A program made the translations under genes and the position numbers. A DNA stretch of 64,000 bases from Cellulosilyticum lentocellum DSM 5427 (GTDB lineage: Bacteria > Bacillota > Clostridia > Lachnospirales > Cellulosilyticaceae), in NCBI RefSeq assembly GCF_000178835.2, contig NC_015275.1, forward strand, positions 3,493,001 to 3,557,000, read 5' to 3'. The notes under the pieces are model-generated. The model was given only the letters and a program-made list of their open reading frames with translations. It did no database searches and was not told the DNA's origin. This document shows positions 26,790 to 34,901 of the stretch, piece by piece (position 1 is the first letter of the stretch; each line of letters begins with the position of its first letter).

Positions 26790-27758
26790 TTAAACTTTAC
26801 CCTCACAAAATTTAGAAGGTAAGATGACAGTCATCGTTTCTGTTCTTGCCCCTGTTATACGCTCTATTAAAAGCTTAATAGCTGTTTCCCATACAAAGTC
26901 TGGAAACATTTCAATAGCTATATAGCTAGGATATTTTGATCTTAATGTCTCGATATCTTTATAAATAATGACCCTAACATCTTCTGGTACTTTAAGACCT
27001 TCTTCTTCAAAAGCTTCTAAAGCACCTTCTGCAATTTGGTCATTGCCTAACAAGACTGCTTTGGCTAGATGATTAGCTCTAATAGCTTTTTTTGCCATTT
27101 CATAACCACTTTGTTTACTGAATTCACCAATAAAAAATTGCTCTTCTTGATATTTATTTTTATCTTTAAGAATCGTCACAAGTGCTTCATGTCGTGTTTT
27201 TCCAATCACAATACCATCTTGCTCATAGTACGCGCCGATGTAGCCTAGACTTTCATACTTTTGTTCATCTAGTATGTATGACACCATTTGCATAAGTCCT
27301 TCATTATAATCCATAATGATTCGGTCATATTTATAATCTTGTCTATCTGAATTAATAAACAAAATCATATAGCTTTGTTTCTTAAGATAGAGTACTTCTT
27401 CCTCTGAAAAGCGTCCCAAAGCAATAATGCCATCTACTTGTATGTCTTCACCATATGTCATCCTTTTAAATTCTACTGGATCTGTGCAAAATCTACTTGC
27501 GATTCCAACATAATCTGAAAGTTTAACATGGTGGGCATCTTTTCTAATGATATGCCAATCTGCAATGCCAATAGTAATGCCTTTTTCGGCTTTCATGCGA
27601 CGTTTTTTGGGTGGAATATATTGGAGTTCATGGGCAATATCAAAAATCTTGTTTCTTACCTCTGCACTAACAGCAATTGTTTCATCCTTATTAAGTACTC
27701 TTGACACAGTCGCCATAGATACATTAGCCATTTCAGAAATCTGTTTTATAGTCGCCAT
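26790..27758 (-). CDS. LacI-family transcriptional regulator of the phn-like operon
   Basis: 322 residues. N-terminal HTH MATIKQISEMANVSMATVSR with the hinge helix region YIPPKKRR, then a sugar-binding-like effector domain (GITIGIADWH, DGIIALGRF, SLGYIGAYYEQDG, AVLLGNDQIAEGALEAF). It lies directly upstream of phnD in the same direction, so control of that operon and of itself is likely. LacI control of a Phn-type importer is uncommon and may hint that the ligand carries a sugar, for example a nucleotide or sugar phosphate. Confidence 0.92.
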   Translation of the reverse strand: MATIKQISEMANVSMATVSRVLNKDETIAVSAEVRNKIFDIAHELQYIPPKKRRMKAEKGITIGIADWHIIRKDAHHVKLSDYVGIASRFCTDPVEFKRMTYGEDIQVDGIIALGRFSEEEVLYLKKQSYMILFINSDRQDYKYDRIIMDYNEGLMQMVSYILDEQKYESLGYIGAYYEQDGIVIGKTRHEALVTILKDKNKYQEEQFFIGEFSKQSGYEMAKKAIRANHLAKAVLLGNDQIAEGALEAFEEEGLKVPEDVRVIIYKDIETLRSKYPSYIAIEMFPDFVWETAIKLLIERITGARTETMTVILPSKFCEGKV

Positions 27759-27779
27759 TTTTTCTCCACCTCCTCACTT

Positions 27780-27808
27780 ATTGTATTCATATATATGATA
27801 AAACACAA
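27780..27808 (-). promoter_or_regulatory. Promoter of the LacI regulator gene
   Basis: TTGTGT, 17-base spacer, TACAAT on the minus strand. The spacer contains ATCATATATATGAAT, a near-perfect palindrome that could be an autoregulatory operator. GGAGG lies between it and the start codon. Confidence 0.6.
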
Positions 27809-27937
27809 GTTTTTTTACTGAAATTTTACTTAAAAACCTATTATTTAACATAAATTTAACATTTAACTTGAATCTTTTACAAAAAACGGATGTCATATCT
27901 CCTATACTTTTCCATTTAAGGTTTTCTCTCACAGTGT

Positions 27938-27976
27938 AAAAAGGCCATATTCTTCAGACTGAATATGACCTCTTTT
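27938..27976 (-). terminator. Terminator of the kinase-GNAT fusion gene
   Basis: Arms AAAAAGGCCATATTC / GAATATGACCTCTTTT with one mismatch, 8-base loop, 19 bases past the stop. Confidence 0.75.
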
Positions 27977-27994
27977 ATTTGATTAATAACTTAT

Positions 27995-28990
27995 CTATAG
28001 CTCTTTTACCATTCTAAAACGCTTAAGTAATGCATCATTTCTTTTAACTTGCTGCTCTTCTATTATTAGGTAGCCTCTTTTCTCAAAAAATGGTCTTGCT
28101 GTAAGAGACGCATATGTAGTAATAGTGGTTTCTTTATTTTGCTTTGCATAGTCTTCTAATCTTTCTGTAATAGCTCTACCAACACCTCGATTTTGATAAT
28201 CTTTATGTACATACAAGCGATCGAGGTAATTACCTTCAACATCTCCAAATCCAACAATTTTATCATTCAATTTTGCAATAATACTATAGTGGCTCAGTAA
28301 GGATTGATGCCATTTTACCTCATCTATATTTCCACTTGCCCAGGCATCTAGAGCTTCTTTGGAATAGTCTTTAGCATTAACTGTATGAACAGTATCATAA
28401 AATAATTGTCCAATTTCAGTAAGGTCTGCTTCCTCATAGGTTCTTAACTCTAGCTTCATACTACTTTCAATGTAATCATAAGCAGCTTTTATCTCACTTT
28501 TATAATCATCAGTAATTTCAATATATTTAACCCTATGGGCTATGCACTTTGCTTTCAACCTTTGATGTTCTGCTATAAATGTTTCTATACTTCTTTCTTC
28601 TGGATAGTTCCTTTGCTCAATAACATTTTCATATTCTAGTACTTTATCAAAATGATTTCTAATATAATCCTTTGAAAAAATTAAATAGCATGCAATAACT
28701 TCCTCCCCTAGAACTTCTTTTACCCTCTCCACTGGTAAATAACATCCTTCAATAATGATATTTTGCTTATTCTCCCTACAGGTTTGAATCATCCCTTTAA
28801 CAATGCCCCACAACTTTTCAGCTATCACATCATCTGAGTCAAGTGCTGTAAAATCACAATGTTTATCCCCTCGAATTAAGCCCATCTTTATATGATCAAG
28901 ACTTGTATATGGAAAGTGATACTTCTCAAGCAGTCTTTGTGCCAATAAAGTTTTTCCAGTGTGACTTTCACCGCCTATTAAAATAATCAT
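27995..28990 (-). CDS. Fusion: P-loop kinase (AAA_33/zeta-like) + GNAT acetyltransferase
   Basis: 331 residues from the ATG behind AAAGGAGCACCT. N-terminal half (1-180): P-loop GGESHTGKTLLAQRLL, SLDHIKMGLIRG, and IIIEGCYLPVERVKE, like small kinases that phosphorylate a small molecule or tRNA-like substrate. C-terminal half (about 183-331): GNAT fold with AKLNDKIVGFGDVEG, LDRLYVHKDYQNRGVGRAITERL (acetyl-CoA loop Q/R-x-x-G-x-G/A) and ARPFFEKRGYLIIEEQQ. A kinase joined to an acetyltransferase suggests two-step modification of one compound, as in bifunctional aminoglycoside-modifying enzymes, but the kinase fold here is different. Substrate unknown. Confidence 0.85.
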   Translation of the reverse strand: MIILIGGESHTGKTLLAQRLLEKYHFPYTSLDHIKMGLIRGDKHCDFTALDSDDVIAEKLWGIVKGMIQTCRENKQNIIIEGCYLPVERVKEVLGEEVIACYLIFSKDYIRNHFDKVLEYENVIEQRNYPEERSIETFIAEHQRLKAKCIAHRVKYIEITDDYKSEIKAAYDYIESSMKLELRTYEEADLTEIGQLFYDTVHTVNAKDYSKEALDAWASGNIDEVKWHQSLLSHYSIIAKLNDKIVGFGDVEGNYLDRLYVHKDYQNRGVGRAITERLEDYAKQNKETTITTYASLTARPFFEKRGYLIIEEQQVKRNDALLKRFRMVKEL

Positions 28991-29019
28991 AGGTGCTCCT
29001 TTCATTTCTCCATAGTAAA

Positions 29020-29050
29020 AGCAGCCATGAACTACTTTCTTTTGGCTGCT
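29020..29050 (-). terminator. Weak terminator of the CD3324-like gene
   Basis: Arms AGCAGCCA / TGGCTGCT, 15-base loop, TTTT on the minus strand; 12 bases past the stop. Confidence 0.55.
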
Positions 29051-29062
29051 CTAAATAATTTT

Positions 29063-29341
29063 TCATACATTTTTTTTACGCTCTTGTAATAATATACGTT
29101 GAATACTCTTTAAGGACAAATAGTACTTCTCCCCTAGCTTTTGAGGAGATATTCCTTTTTTGTAATCAGCATAGATTTGCTGATTTCTGAGTTGAAGTTC
29201 TTGTCGTATAGAAGTATTGGTTCCCCATATTTTTCTATTTTCTTCTTTCTTAGGAATATAAAGATACTCCCCATCTATATACTCTTGTATCATCTCTAAT
29301 AATTCATTTGGCAATACTGCCTCAGCTTTCTTATAGCTCAT
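29063..29341 (-). CDS. CD3324-like small HTH protein
   Basis: 92 residues. The run MSYKKAEAVLPNELLEMIQ then YIDGEYLYIPKKEENRKIWG and the C-terminal helix-turn-helix (GISPQKLGEKYYLSLKSIQRIL) fit the CD3324 family of clostridial small proteins, distantly related to Mor-type phage activators. DNA binding is inferred; no target known. It lies 72 bases upstream of the fusion gene on the same strand, with a weak hairpin between. The 216 bases upstream (29342-29557) hold no gene I can support. Confidence 0.8.
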   Translation of the reverse strand: MSYKKAEAVLPNELLEMIQEYIDGEYLYIPKKEENRKIWGTNTSIRQELQLRNQQIYADYKKGISPQKLGEKYYLSLKSIQRILLQERKKNV

Positions 29342-29557
29342 TGTGCCCTCCTAAAAATTAATATTGTTTAGGAATAGCAACGGCTATTTTTTCATAATTT
29401 AATCTGCAATAGCCCTTGCTATGCACAAATAACATATCTTCTCATATAAAAATTCTCCTTTCTCTTTAATAACTCATCGTTTTTAATATTAATTTAAACA
29501 TTCTATATTGCTAATTATATCATTCTGTTCATTATTAGTTCAATAATACTTATAAAA

Positions 29558-30427
29558 CTATGCATGTGATACTGTTGGAAACATTAGCTTTTGTTCCTCA
29601 ACAATCTTTAAGTTGTCTCCTATAATAAACAAGGTACAATCCTCTTCATGATAAGGTTTAATTGTATACCCTCCAATCTCATAAGGTGTAAATCCTAATA
29701 TCACTTCTTTAATACCACTGCCAAAAGCAGTAATTACCTCATCTAATGCTAATCTTTGACCTGCAAAAATTTCGTGGAGTGTTAGTACCTCATTTTCTAT
29801 ATCTGCTATAACATAGGCCTTTTGTTCTGGCATATAATAAATGCTATTTTTCTTATAGCCTGTTATCCAAAAACCTAATAGTCCTTGATTGCTCATAGCT
29901 AATCTACCATTTAGTTCTGCTGTTTTACTAGCTGTAAATAATTTTTCCCAGTTACTGCATTCTGACATATCAACCTTTTGGGCTGTCTTCATATTGCCCT
30001 TCGTACAAACCTTTTTACTATATTGATACTCCTTTGCTGGCTTAAATCCAAACTTAGGATAAAATTCTAATACACTATCATTACCAAACAAGTAGATACC
30101 ATCTACTTTATCTTTATACTCCACTAGTATTTGTTCCATTAAAAATCTGCTTAGTCCTTGGCCTCTATATGCTTCGTCTGTCATAACTGTACCTAGTTGA
30201 ATATAATTCTTAGCTATGCCATCTTGCTGAAATCTCATAAGATTAACAGAAATATTAGCAATCACCTTATTATGATCCACTAAGGAATAAGGAATATATT
30301 GATCTCCCCAAAGTCCTTTTTCATACCAACTATTAAAGTTAATATCAAATGTTTTTATAGCCAATGTATTAAAGCTCTCTCTTAAAACCTTGTCCTCTTT
30401 ATAATCTACTACATATCTATACTTCAT
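29558..30427 (-). CDS. GNAT N-acetyltransferase with C-terminal extension
   Basis: 289 residues from MKYRYVVDYKED, chosen because GGGGAAAAGT precedes it and because the longer reading would run through the terminator at 30563-30589. GNAT core: LGTVMTDEAYRGQGLSRFLMEQIL (motif A, near 83-106) and GNDSVLEFYPKFGFK. The second half (about 150-289) is a further beta-rich domain as in two-domain acetyltransferases; no motif recognised there. Substrate unknown. Confidence 0.87.
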   Translation of the reverse strand: MKYRYVVDYKEDKVLRESFNTLAIKTFDINFNSWYEKGLWGDQYIPYSLVDHNKVIANISVNLMRFQQDGIAKNYIQLGTVMTDEAYRGQGLSRFLMEQILVEYKDKVDGIYLFGNDSVLEFYPKFGFKPAKEYQYSKKVCTKGNMKTAQKVDMSECSNWEKLFTASKTAELNGRLAMSNQGLLGFWITGYKKNSIYYMPEQKAYVIADIENEVLTLHEIFAGQRLALDEVITAFGSGIKEVILGFTPYEIGGYTIKPYHEEDCTLFIIGDNLKIVEEQKLMFPTVSHA

Positions 30428-30562
30428 ACTTTTCCCCATTTCTTTTATCCAGAATACTTTAACCCAATATGTACTTATTTTATTATACCTGTTACTACCT
30501 CTATCTATCAAACTCATGTATTTTTCTGAAGAAAATATGCGCCATCTATTTTTACGCATAAA

Positions 30563-30589
30563 AAGGCACTTGTTTTTCACAAGTGCCTT
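30563..30589 (-). terminator. Terminator of the zinc uptake operon
   Basis: Ten-base perfect arms AAGGCACTTG / CAAGTGCCTT, 7-base loop, TTTTTATG on the minus strand, 5 bases past the lipoprotein stop. Confidence 0.9.
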
Positions 30590-30593
30590 GCTT

Positions 30594-31190
30594 TTATTGA
30601 TAAACTACCTCTTGCCCACGTTCAGTTTTAATAGTTACCTCTGCATCTCTTAAAGTAAGATACGTATAGCCATTTTCCTCATAGCTCTCTAAAGTACCAA
30701 TAACTTCTATCCAATCATTTTCCTCAGGTATTGTGTCACTAGTAGTGAATTCAAAGCCACACATACTCCCATCATTGTTACAGCAGCCTGGACCTGTTCG
30801 GTAAACAAAATAATAGGTTTGCTTGGTACTTTCATCATAAGCAGAAGTAAACATACCCTCTAATTTAATATTTTTCCCTTCATATTCAGCTGTATTAGTA
30901 TAAATCTCATTCACATAGCTCACATACATTTTTTCTGTAATTTCTAATACCTCTACATCTTCATTTATACTTGTCACATCATTCTCACTAGGGGATACAC
31001 TTTTTTGCTCATCACTAACAATATCACTTGTGTTCGTATTCTCACTGGGTAATATGATTTCTTCTGCTGCTTCTTGCTCTTTCTGAGTCTTACTTCCTTG
31101 GTCTTTACTAAGTGTTTCATTAGTAGTACACCCTGTCATGATGAAAGAAAGCCCCAGTACTATTGTTACTATACGTATTGCTTCTTTCAT
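30594..31190 (-). CDS. Lipoprotein of the zinc operon with OB-like, Cys-containing domain
   Basis: 198 residues: signal peptide with lipobox IMTGC (Cys about 21), an acidic Ser/Glu-rich linker (to about 80), then a beta-rich domain (EYEGKNIKLEGMFTSAY, YYFVYRTGPGCCNNDGSMCGFEF, DWIEVIGTLESYEENG). The layout resembles the C-terminal OB-like region of YcgQ/DUF1980 proteins, which also have a CC pair. It overlaps the znuB stop by 4 bases (ATGA), so it belongs to the zinc operon. The Cys cluster suggests metal handling at the cell surface; function inferred only. Confidence 0.75.
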   Translation of the reverse strand: MKEAIRIVTIVLGLSFIMTGCTTNETLSKDQGSKTQKEQEAAEEIILPSENTNTSDIVSDEQKSVSPSENDVTSINEDVEVLEITEKMYVSYVNEIYTNTAEYEGKNIKLEGMFTSAYDESTKQTYYFVYRTGPGCCNNDGSMCGFEFTTSDTIPEENDWIEVIGTLESYEENGYTYLTLRDAEVTIKTERGQEVVYQ

Positions 31191-32023
31191 CGTTTTACCC
31201 CTCCTCTAATCATACCAATCATTGAGAATACTAAGAACATAACAATATTAACAGAAACCACACTAGCACCTGATGGTGTAGCAAATTCATAAGAAATCAC
31301 CATTCCAGTTGCAAAGCAAACTAACGAGATCATAGCCGAACAGATTACTACCGATAAGAATTTCTTACACACCCTCATAGCTGTTAAAGCAGGGAAAATA
31401 ATAAGACTTGAAATAAGCAAGGCTCCCATCATTCTCATCCCTAATACAATAGTAATAGCTGTTAAAAATGCGATTACCATATTATAAGCTTTTGTATGAG
31501 TACCTGTTGCCCTTGCAAAGGTTTCATCAAAGGTAATGGCAAATAAACGTACATAAAAAATGACAAATAAAACAAGAACTGCTATAGATAAATAAATACT
31601 TAAGGTTGCATCCGCTTGACTTAAGGATAAAATGCTCCCAAATAAGTAGTTACATACATCTGTATTCATGCCTGTTGTAAGTGAAACGGTCATTACCCCA
31701 ATTGCTAAAGAACCACTTGAAATCAGTGCAATAGCAGCATCTCCTTTTATCTTACTACTTTCACTTAAATGTAGTAAAAAGAAGGCAGCTAGCACAACCA
31801 CTGGTATAGTCAGCTGTAAGGGAGCCATATTGAGAGCTGTGGCTATAGCTAAGGTTCCAAAACCTACATGAGATAAGCCATCTCCAATCATAGAATATCT
31901 TTTGAGCACCAAGCTTACACCTAAGAGGGCTGCACATAGGGAAATTAAAGTCCCTACAATGAGTGCTCTTACTAAAAATGGATAAGCTAGCATTTCTGAT
32001 AAGGTACTAAGCATTGGCTCCAC
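31187..32023 (-). CDS. znuB: Zinc (manganese) ABC transporter permease
   Basis: 278 residues, eight or nine helices, ABC-3 family. Segments VLKRYSMIGDGLSHVGFGTLAIA and GMRMMGALLISSLIIFPALTA are diagnostic. It works with the ATPase (32007) and the binding protein (32718). Overlaps the ATPase gene by 17 bases and the downstream lipoprotein by 4. Confidence 0.95.
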   Translation of the reverse strand: MEPMLSTLSEMLAYPFLVRALIVGTLISLCAALLGVSLVLKRYSMIGDGLSHVGFGTLAIATALNMAPLQLTIPVVVLAAFFLLHLSESSKIKGDAAIALISSGSLAIGVMTVSLTTGMNTDVCNYLFGSILSLSQADATLSIYLSIAVLVLFVIFYVRLFAITFDETFARATGTHTKAYNMVIAFLTAITIVLGMRMMGALLISSLIIFPALTAMRVCKKFLSVVICSAMISLVCFATGMVISYEFATPSGASVVSVNIVMFLVFSMIGMIRGGVKR

Positions 32024-32717
32024 CTCCTACAAAAGTTCTTCCTATATCACTATTTAAATAATCTTTCGTTGTTCCAAAATACAGCTGCTTATTACCTAAC
32101 TGTAATATATGAGAAGCATACTTAACAGCTGCTTCTATATCATGAGAGATCATAATAACTGTAATATCATGTTTCTCATTAATTGTCTTAATAAGGTCGT
32201 ACATTTCAGCTGTAACAACTGGGTCTAAGCCTGCTACCGGCTCATCTAGTAATAATAACTTTTGCGTTGCACAAAGTGCTCTTGCTAACAAAACTCTTTG
32301 CTGTTGACCACCTGATAGTTCTTGAAAACTCTGACCTTTAAGATGCTTAATGCCCATCCATTCCATTTTTTCTAGTACTACTTTTTTGTCTTTATTGTTG
32401 AAGAAAGGTCTCCAGCCTAACTGATTAAGCCTCCCAGATAAAACAACTTCATATACACTAGCTGGGAAATTACGCTGAATATCTGTTTGTTGTGGTAAAT
32501 AACCAATTTGATTAGCTACTAATCCTTCTCCATAACCAATCTTCCCTCCTAAGGCTGACTTAAGTTTCAATAAGCCTTTCATCAATGTACTTTTCCCTGA
32601 ACCATTTTCTCCAATAATGCAGAGGTAATCACCCTGATTAACAGTAAAATTGACATTGTCTAATATGATCTTCCCCTCGTATCCCATTTTCACTTCTTTA
32701 CATGTTATAAGTGCCAT
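32007..32717 (-). CDS. znuC: Zinc ABC transporter ATP-binding protein
   Basis: 236 residues: Walker A GENGSGKSTLMKG, signature LSGGQQQRVLLARAL, Walker B LLLLDEPVAGLD, switch MISHDIEAAVKYA. YLPQQTDIQRNFPASVYEVV is typical of the manganese/zinc branch. Starts directly after znuA and overlaps znuB. Confidence 0.95.
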   Translation of the reverse strand: MALITCKEVKMGYEGKIILDNVNFTVNQGDYLCIIGENGSGKSTLMKGLLKLKSALGGKIGYGEGLVANQIGYLPQQTDIQRNFPASVYEVVLSGRLNQLGWRPFFNNKDKKVVLEKMEWMGIKHLKGQSFQELSGGQQQRVLLARALCATQKLLLLDEPVAGLDPVVTAEMYDLIKTINEKHDITVIMISHDIEAAVKYASHILQLGNKQLYFGTTKDYLNSDIGRTFVGGGANA

Positions 32718-33758
32718 TTAATTGAGTGCCTCCTTAATGGTTTCTACATTAGCTTTCATCACATCTAAGTAGGTAACACCCTTTTCAAAGTCTTCTTTAG
32801 TGATATTATGACAAGCATTAAATAGGCGCTTTTTAGCTCCTGTAGCCTCACAAATGGTATCTGCCATCCTTTCATTAGATAACTCAATATGAAATACCAC
32901 AGGTATTTGATCTTCTTTCACTTTGTCAATTAAAAAGGCAACTGTTGCTGCACTAGGCTCTGTATCTGTAGAACACCCTGGAAAAGCTGCATAATAGCTA
33001 AGCCCATATTCTTCTACAAAGTAACGTAGTGGAAAGCGATCTGCAAAAATGACTTCTTTTCTTTTACCACTAGCAATTACTTTCTCAAAGGCTGCATCTA
33101 AATCTTGTAATTGTTTTACATAAGCTGATGTATTTTCTTCATAATCAGTTTTATTTATCTCATCTGCTTCAATAACAGCCGCTTCGATGGCCTTTACAAT
33201 CTTAATAGCATTTTTAGGTGAGGTCCATACATGCTCATCGTATTCAACTGCTTCATGATCATGATCTTCCTCATGTTCTTCCTGGTGAGCTTCTTCATCT
33301 TGATGTTCATCCGCTTCATCATGTTCATCTGCTTTAGCATGTTCATCCTCTTCATCGTGTTCATGCTGCATACCTTCCACTATTTCTTCTTCTACAAGTT
33401 CAACACATTCTAACATCTTAATAACTTTCATATCTTTATTATCAATAGATTCTAATATGCCATCTACCCAAGCATCAGAATCTCCACCTCCATAAATAAA
33501 GACATCACAATTTTGAATCTTGATAATATCTTGTGGTGTCGGTTCATAAGAATGACTTTCTGCCGCCGGTGGTAACAGCATGCTCACCTCCGCTTTATCC
33601 CCTACAATTTGTCTTACAAAGTCATAGGGTGCAAAAACTGAAGTCACGATATTTAACCTGTCTGACTGAGGCCCAGATACTTCTTTATTTGTGCAGCCAA
33701 ATAAAAGCATTGTTGATATGAGAAAAATACTCGCTAATGCTGTTCTTTTTTTATTCAT
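32718..33758 (-). CDS. znuA: Zinc-binding lipoprotein, ABC transporter component
   Basis: 346 residues. Signal peptide with lipobox LLFGC (Cys about 22); cluster A-I binding-protein fold with LNIVTSVFAPYDFVRQI, LPPAAESHSYEPTPQDI (metal His), EYDEHVWTSPKNA (metal His) and VFHIELSN. A long His/Glu/Asp loop (about residues 128-172, repeats of HDEADEH and HQEEH) is typical of zinc rather than manganese proteins and may collect Zn(II). Last base of its stop is adjacent to the znuC start. Confidence 0.95.
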   Translation of the reverse strand: MNKKRTALASIFLISTMLLFGCTNKEVSGPQSDRLNIVTSVFAPYDFVRQIVGDKAEVSMLLPPAAESHSYEPTPQDIIKIQNCDVFIYGGGDSDAWVDGILESIDNKDMKVIKMLECVELVEEEIVEGMQHEHDEEDEHAKADEHDEADEHQDEEAHQEEHEEDHDHEAVEYDEHVWTSPKNAIKIVKAIEAAVIEADEINKTDYEENTSAYVKQLQDLDAAFEKVIASGKRKEVIFADRFPLRYFVEEYGLSYYAAFPGCSTDTEPSAATVAFLIDKVKEDQIPVVFHIELSNERMADTICEATGAKKRLFNACHNITKEDFEKGVTYLDVMKANVETIKEALN

Positions 33759-33811
33759 TTCTATCCCTCCAAATTTAATATGGTTCTTCTCTTTGTTTAA
33801 ACACCATCATT

Positions 33812-34108
33812 TCAATTCAGAAGTTTTACTTTAAGGGTTATAGGCGATGACTGAGAAAGATTCACTGCTACGCCAGCTTGGATATGTACTCTAATAAGGC
33901 ACAATGGTTGAATTAATAATGCACCTAGCACAGCCCCTTTAATACTGTTAAGTAAATCTCTAGCTACATGAATCTGTAAACATATAGGGCAACCTTGGCC
34001 AGTACAATCATGATGATTTTCTTTATTAATATACACAATTGAAAATAACATACAAACAATCAACAATAACCCTAGCATGACTGTTATCTTTTTATGTTTT
34101 TCACTCAC
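33812..34108 (-). CDS. Small membrane protein, first gene of the zinc operon
   Basis: 98 residues from a GTG start with GGAGGGG seven bases upstream. One N-terminal helix (about 9-27), then HHDCTGQGCPICLQIHVARDLL, a His/Cys-rich stretch just outside the membrane, a second hydrophobic helix (about 58-72) and a polar tail. Not a family I can name. It is the first gene behind the palindrome-controlled promoter and 53 bases before znuA, so a part in zinc uptake or sensing is inferred. Confidence 0.75.
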   Translation of the reverse strand: MSEKHKKITVMLGLLLIVCMLFSIVYINKENHHDCTGQGCPICLQIHVARDLLNSIKGAVLGALLIQPLCLIRVHIQAGVAVNLSQSSPITLKVKLLN

Positions 34109-34143
34109 CTCGGTCCCCTCCTTTCTATACTCTACTGTCCCTT

Positions 34144-34172
34144 ATTATAATCTTATTGCAAATCATTTGCAA
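34144..34172 (-). promoter_or_regulatory. Promoter of the zinc operon
   Basis: On the minus strand TTGCAA, a 17-base spacer, TATAAT; about 36 bases from the -10 to the GTG start. The -10 is perfect and the -35 lies inside the palindrome at 34156-34172. Confidence 0.8.
34156..34172. promoter_or_regulatory. Perfect 17-bp palindrome, candidate Zur operator
   Basis: TTGCAAATCATTTGCAA has 8-base arms around a central C, the architecture of Fur-superfamily operators. It covers the -35 and part of the spacer, so a bound repressor would block RNA polymerase. Assignment to Zur rests on the downstream zinc genes. Confidence 0.7.
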
Positions 34173-34206
34173 CTTTTCCTGCTAATTTTCCTAAATATTC
34201 CAACTT

Positions 34207-34253
34207 AAAAGAGTGGTACACAGCCTCAAATACAGTCTGTTACCACCCTCTTT
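34207..34253 (-). terminator. Terminator of the feo operon
   Basis: Arms AAAAGAGTGGTACACAG / CTGTTACCACCCTCTTT with small mismatches, 10 bases past the DUF3793 stop. Only modest T content follows on the minus strand. Confidence 0.6.
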
Positions 34254-34262
34254 ATTTTTACC

Positions 34263-34877
34263 TTAAACAGCCAATGGCCTTTGCTTCTTATCATGATACT
34301 TTTCTACAATCTCTTTAATATCCATACCATTTGCAACCATTTGTAATACCATTTGCTTTGCCTGATCATAGCTTTCAAATATTTTTTTAGCATGATTCAC
34401 GTTAGAATAAACTTTCCAATATCCTGTACATAAACAATCTTTTCCTTCATTCTTTATAAAGGCTTTTACGTCTTCATGTGGATAACCAAGGAGTATACCT
34501 AGTTCATGGGGGAATTGTTGTTTGAAACTCATATAGCATTGATACCTACTTGCTACTTGTTTTAAAATTTCTTCTAGGCTACTTTCCTCATATCCTAATT
34601 GCTTCATTAATTGCTGTTGTTTACTTTCTAGAAGATGCTTTTGTAAATGCTTTTTATGATACAAGAAAAACACTATTCTTTTTTCACATTTAAAAAGGAT
34701 ATCATACGAAATCCTACTTTCTTTAAATAATGCTTTGACATGCTCTTCATCTTCTATACTTACAATAAAGATATTAGAAACTTTAATGCCCACTAATAAA
34801 GGGGCACATTGAAAAGCTAACTGCTTTGCCAATTTCTTTTGGGTCATTTCTTCTAATTGAATGCATGCTCTACTCAT
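34263..34877 (-). CDS. DUF3793 family protein
   Basis: 204 residues. FQCAPLLVGIKVSNIFIV, ISYDILFKCEKRIVFFLYHKKHLQKHL and FPHELGILLGYPHEDVKAFIKNEGKDCLCTGYWKVYSN are typical of DUF3793, which in Clostridia is commonly found next to feoAB. Cytoplasmic, function unknown; the conserved Cys, His and FPHELG..LGYP segment suggest a ligand or metal pocket. Last gene of the feo operon. Confidence 0.87.
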   Translation of the reverse strand: MSRACIQLEEMTQKKLAKQLAFQCAPLLVGIKVSNIFIVSIEDEEHVKALFKESRISYDILFKCEKRIVFFLYHKKHLQKHLLESKQQQLMKQLGYEESSLEEILKQVASRYQCYMSFKQQFPHELGILLGYPHEDVKAFIKNEGKDCLCTGYWKVYSNVNHAKKIFESYDQAKQMVLQMVANGMDIKEIVEKYHDKKQRPLAV

Positions 34878-34901
34878 AGATGTCTCCTTTGCTACCTGCT
34901 T

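Noticed and set aside
30428-30580. 51-codon extension of the GNAT protein at 29558.
   Set aside because: It would begin inside the terminator hairpin of the zinc operon and has no ribosome site.
33231-33413. Plus-strand open frame rich in Met/Phe over znuA.
   Set aside because: It is the antisense of the His/Glu/Asp loop of znuA.
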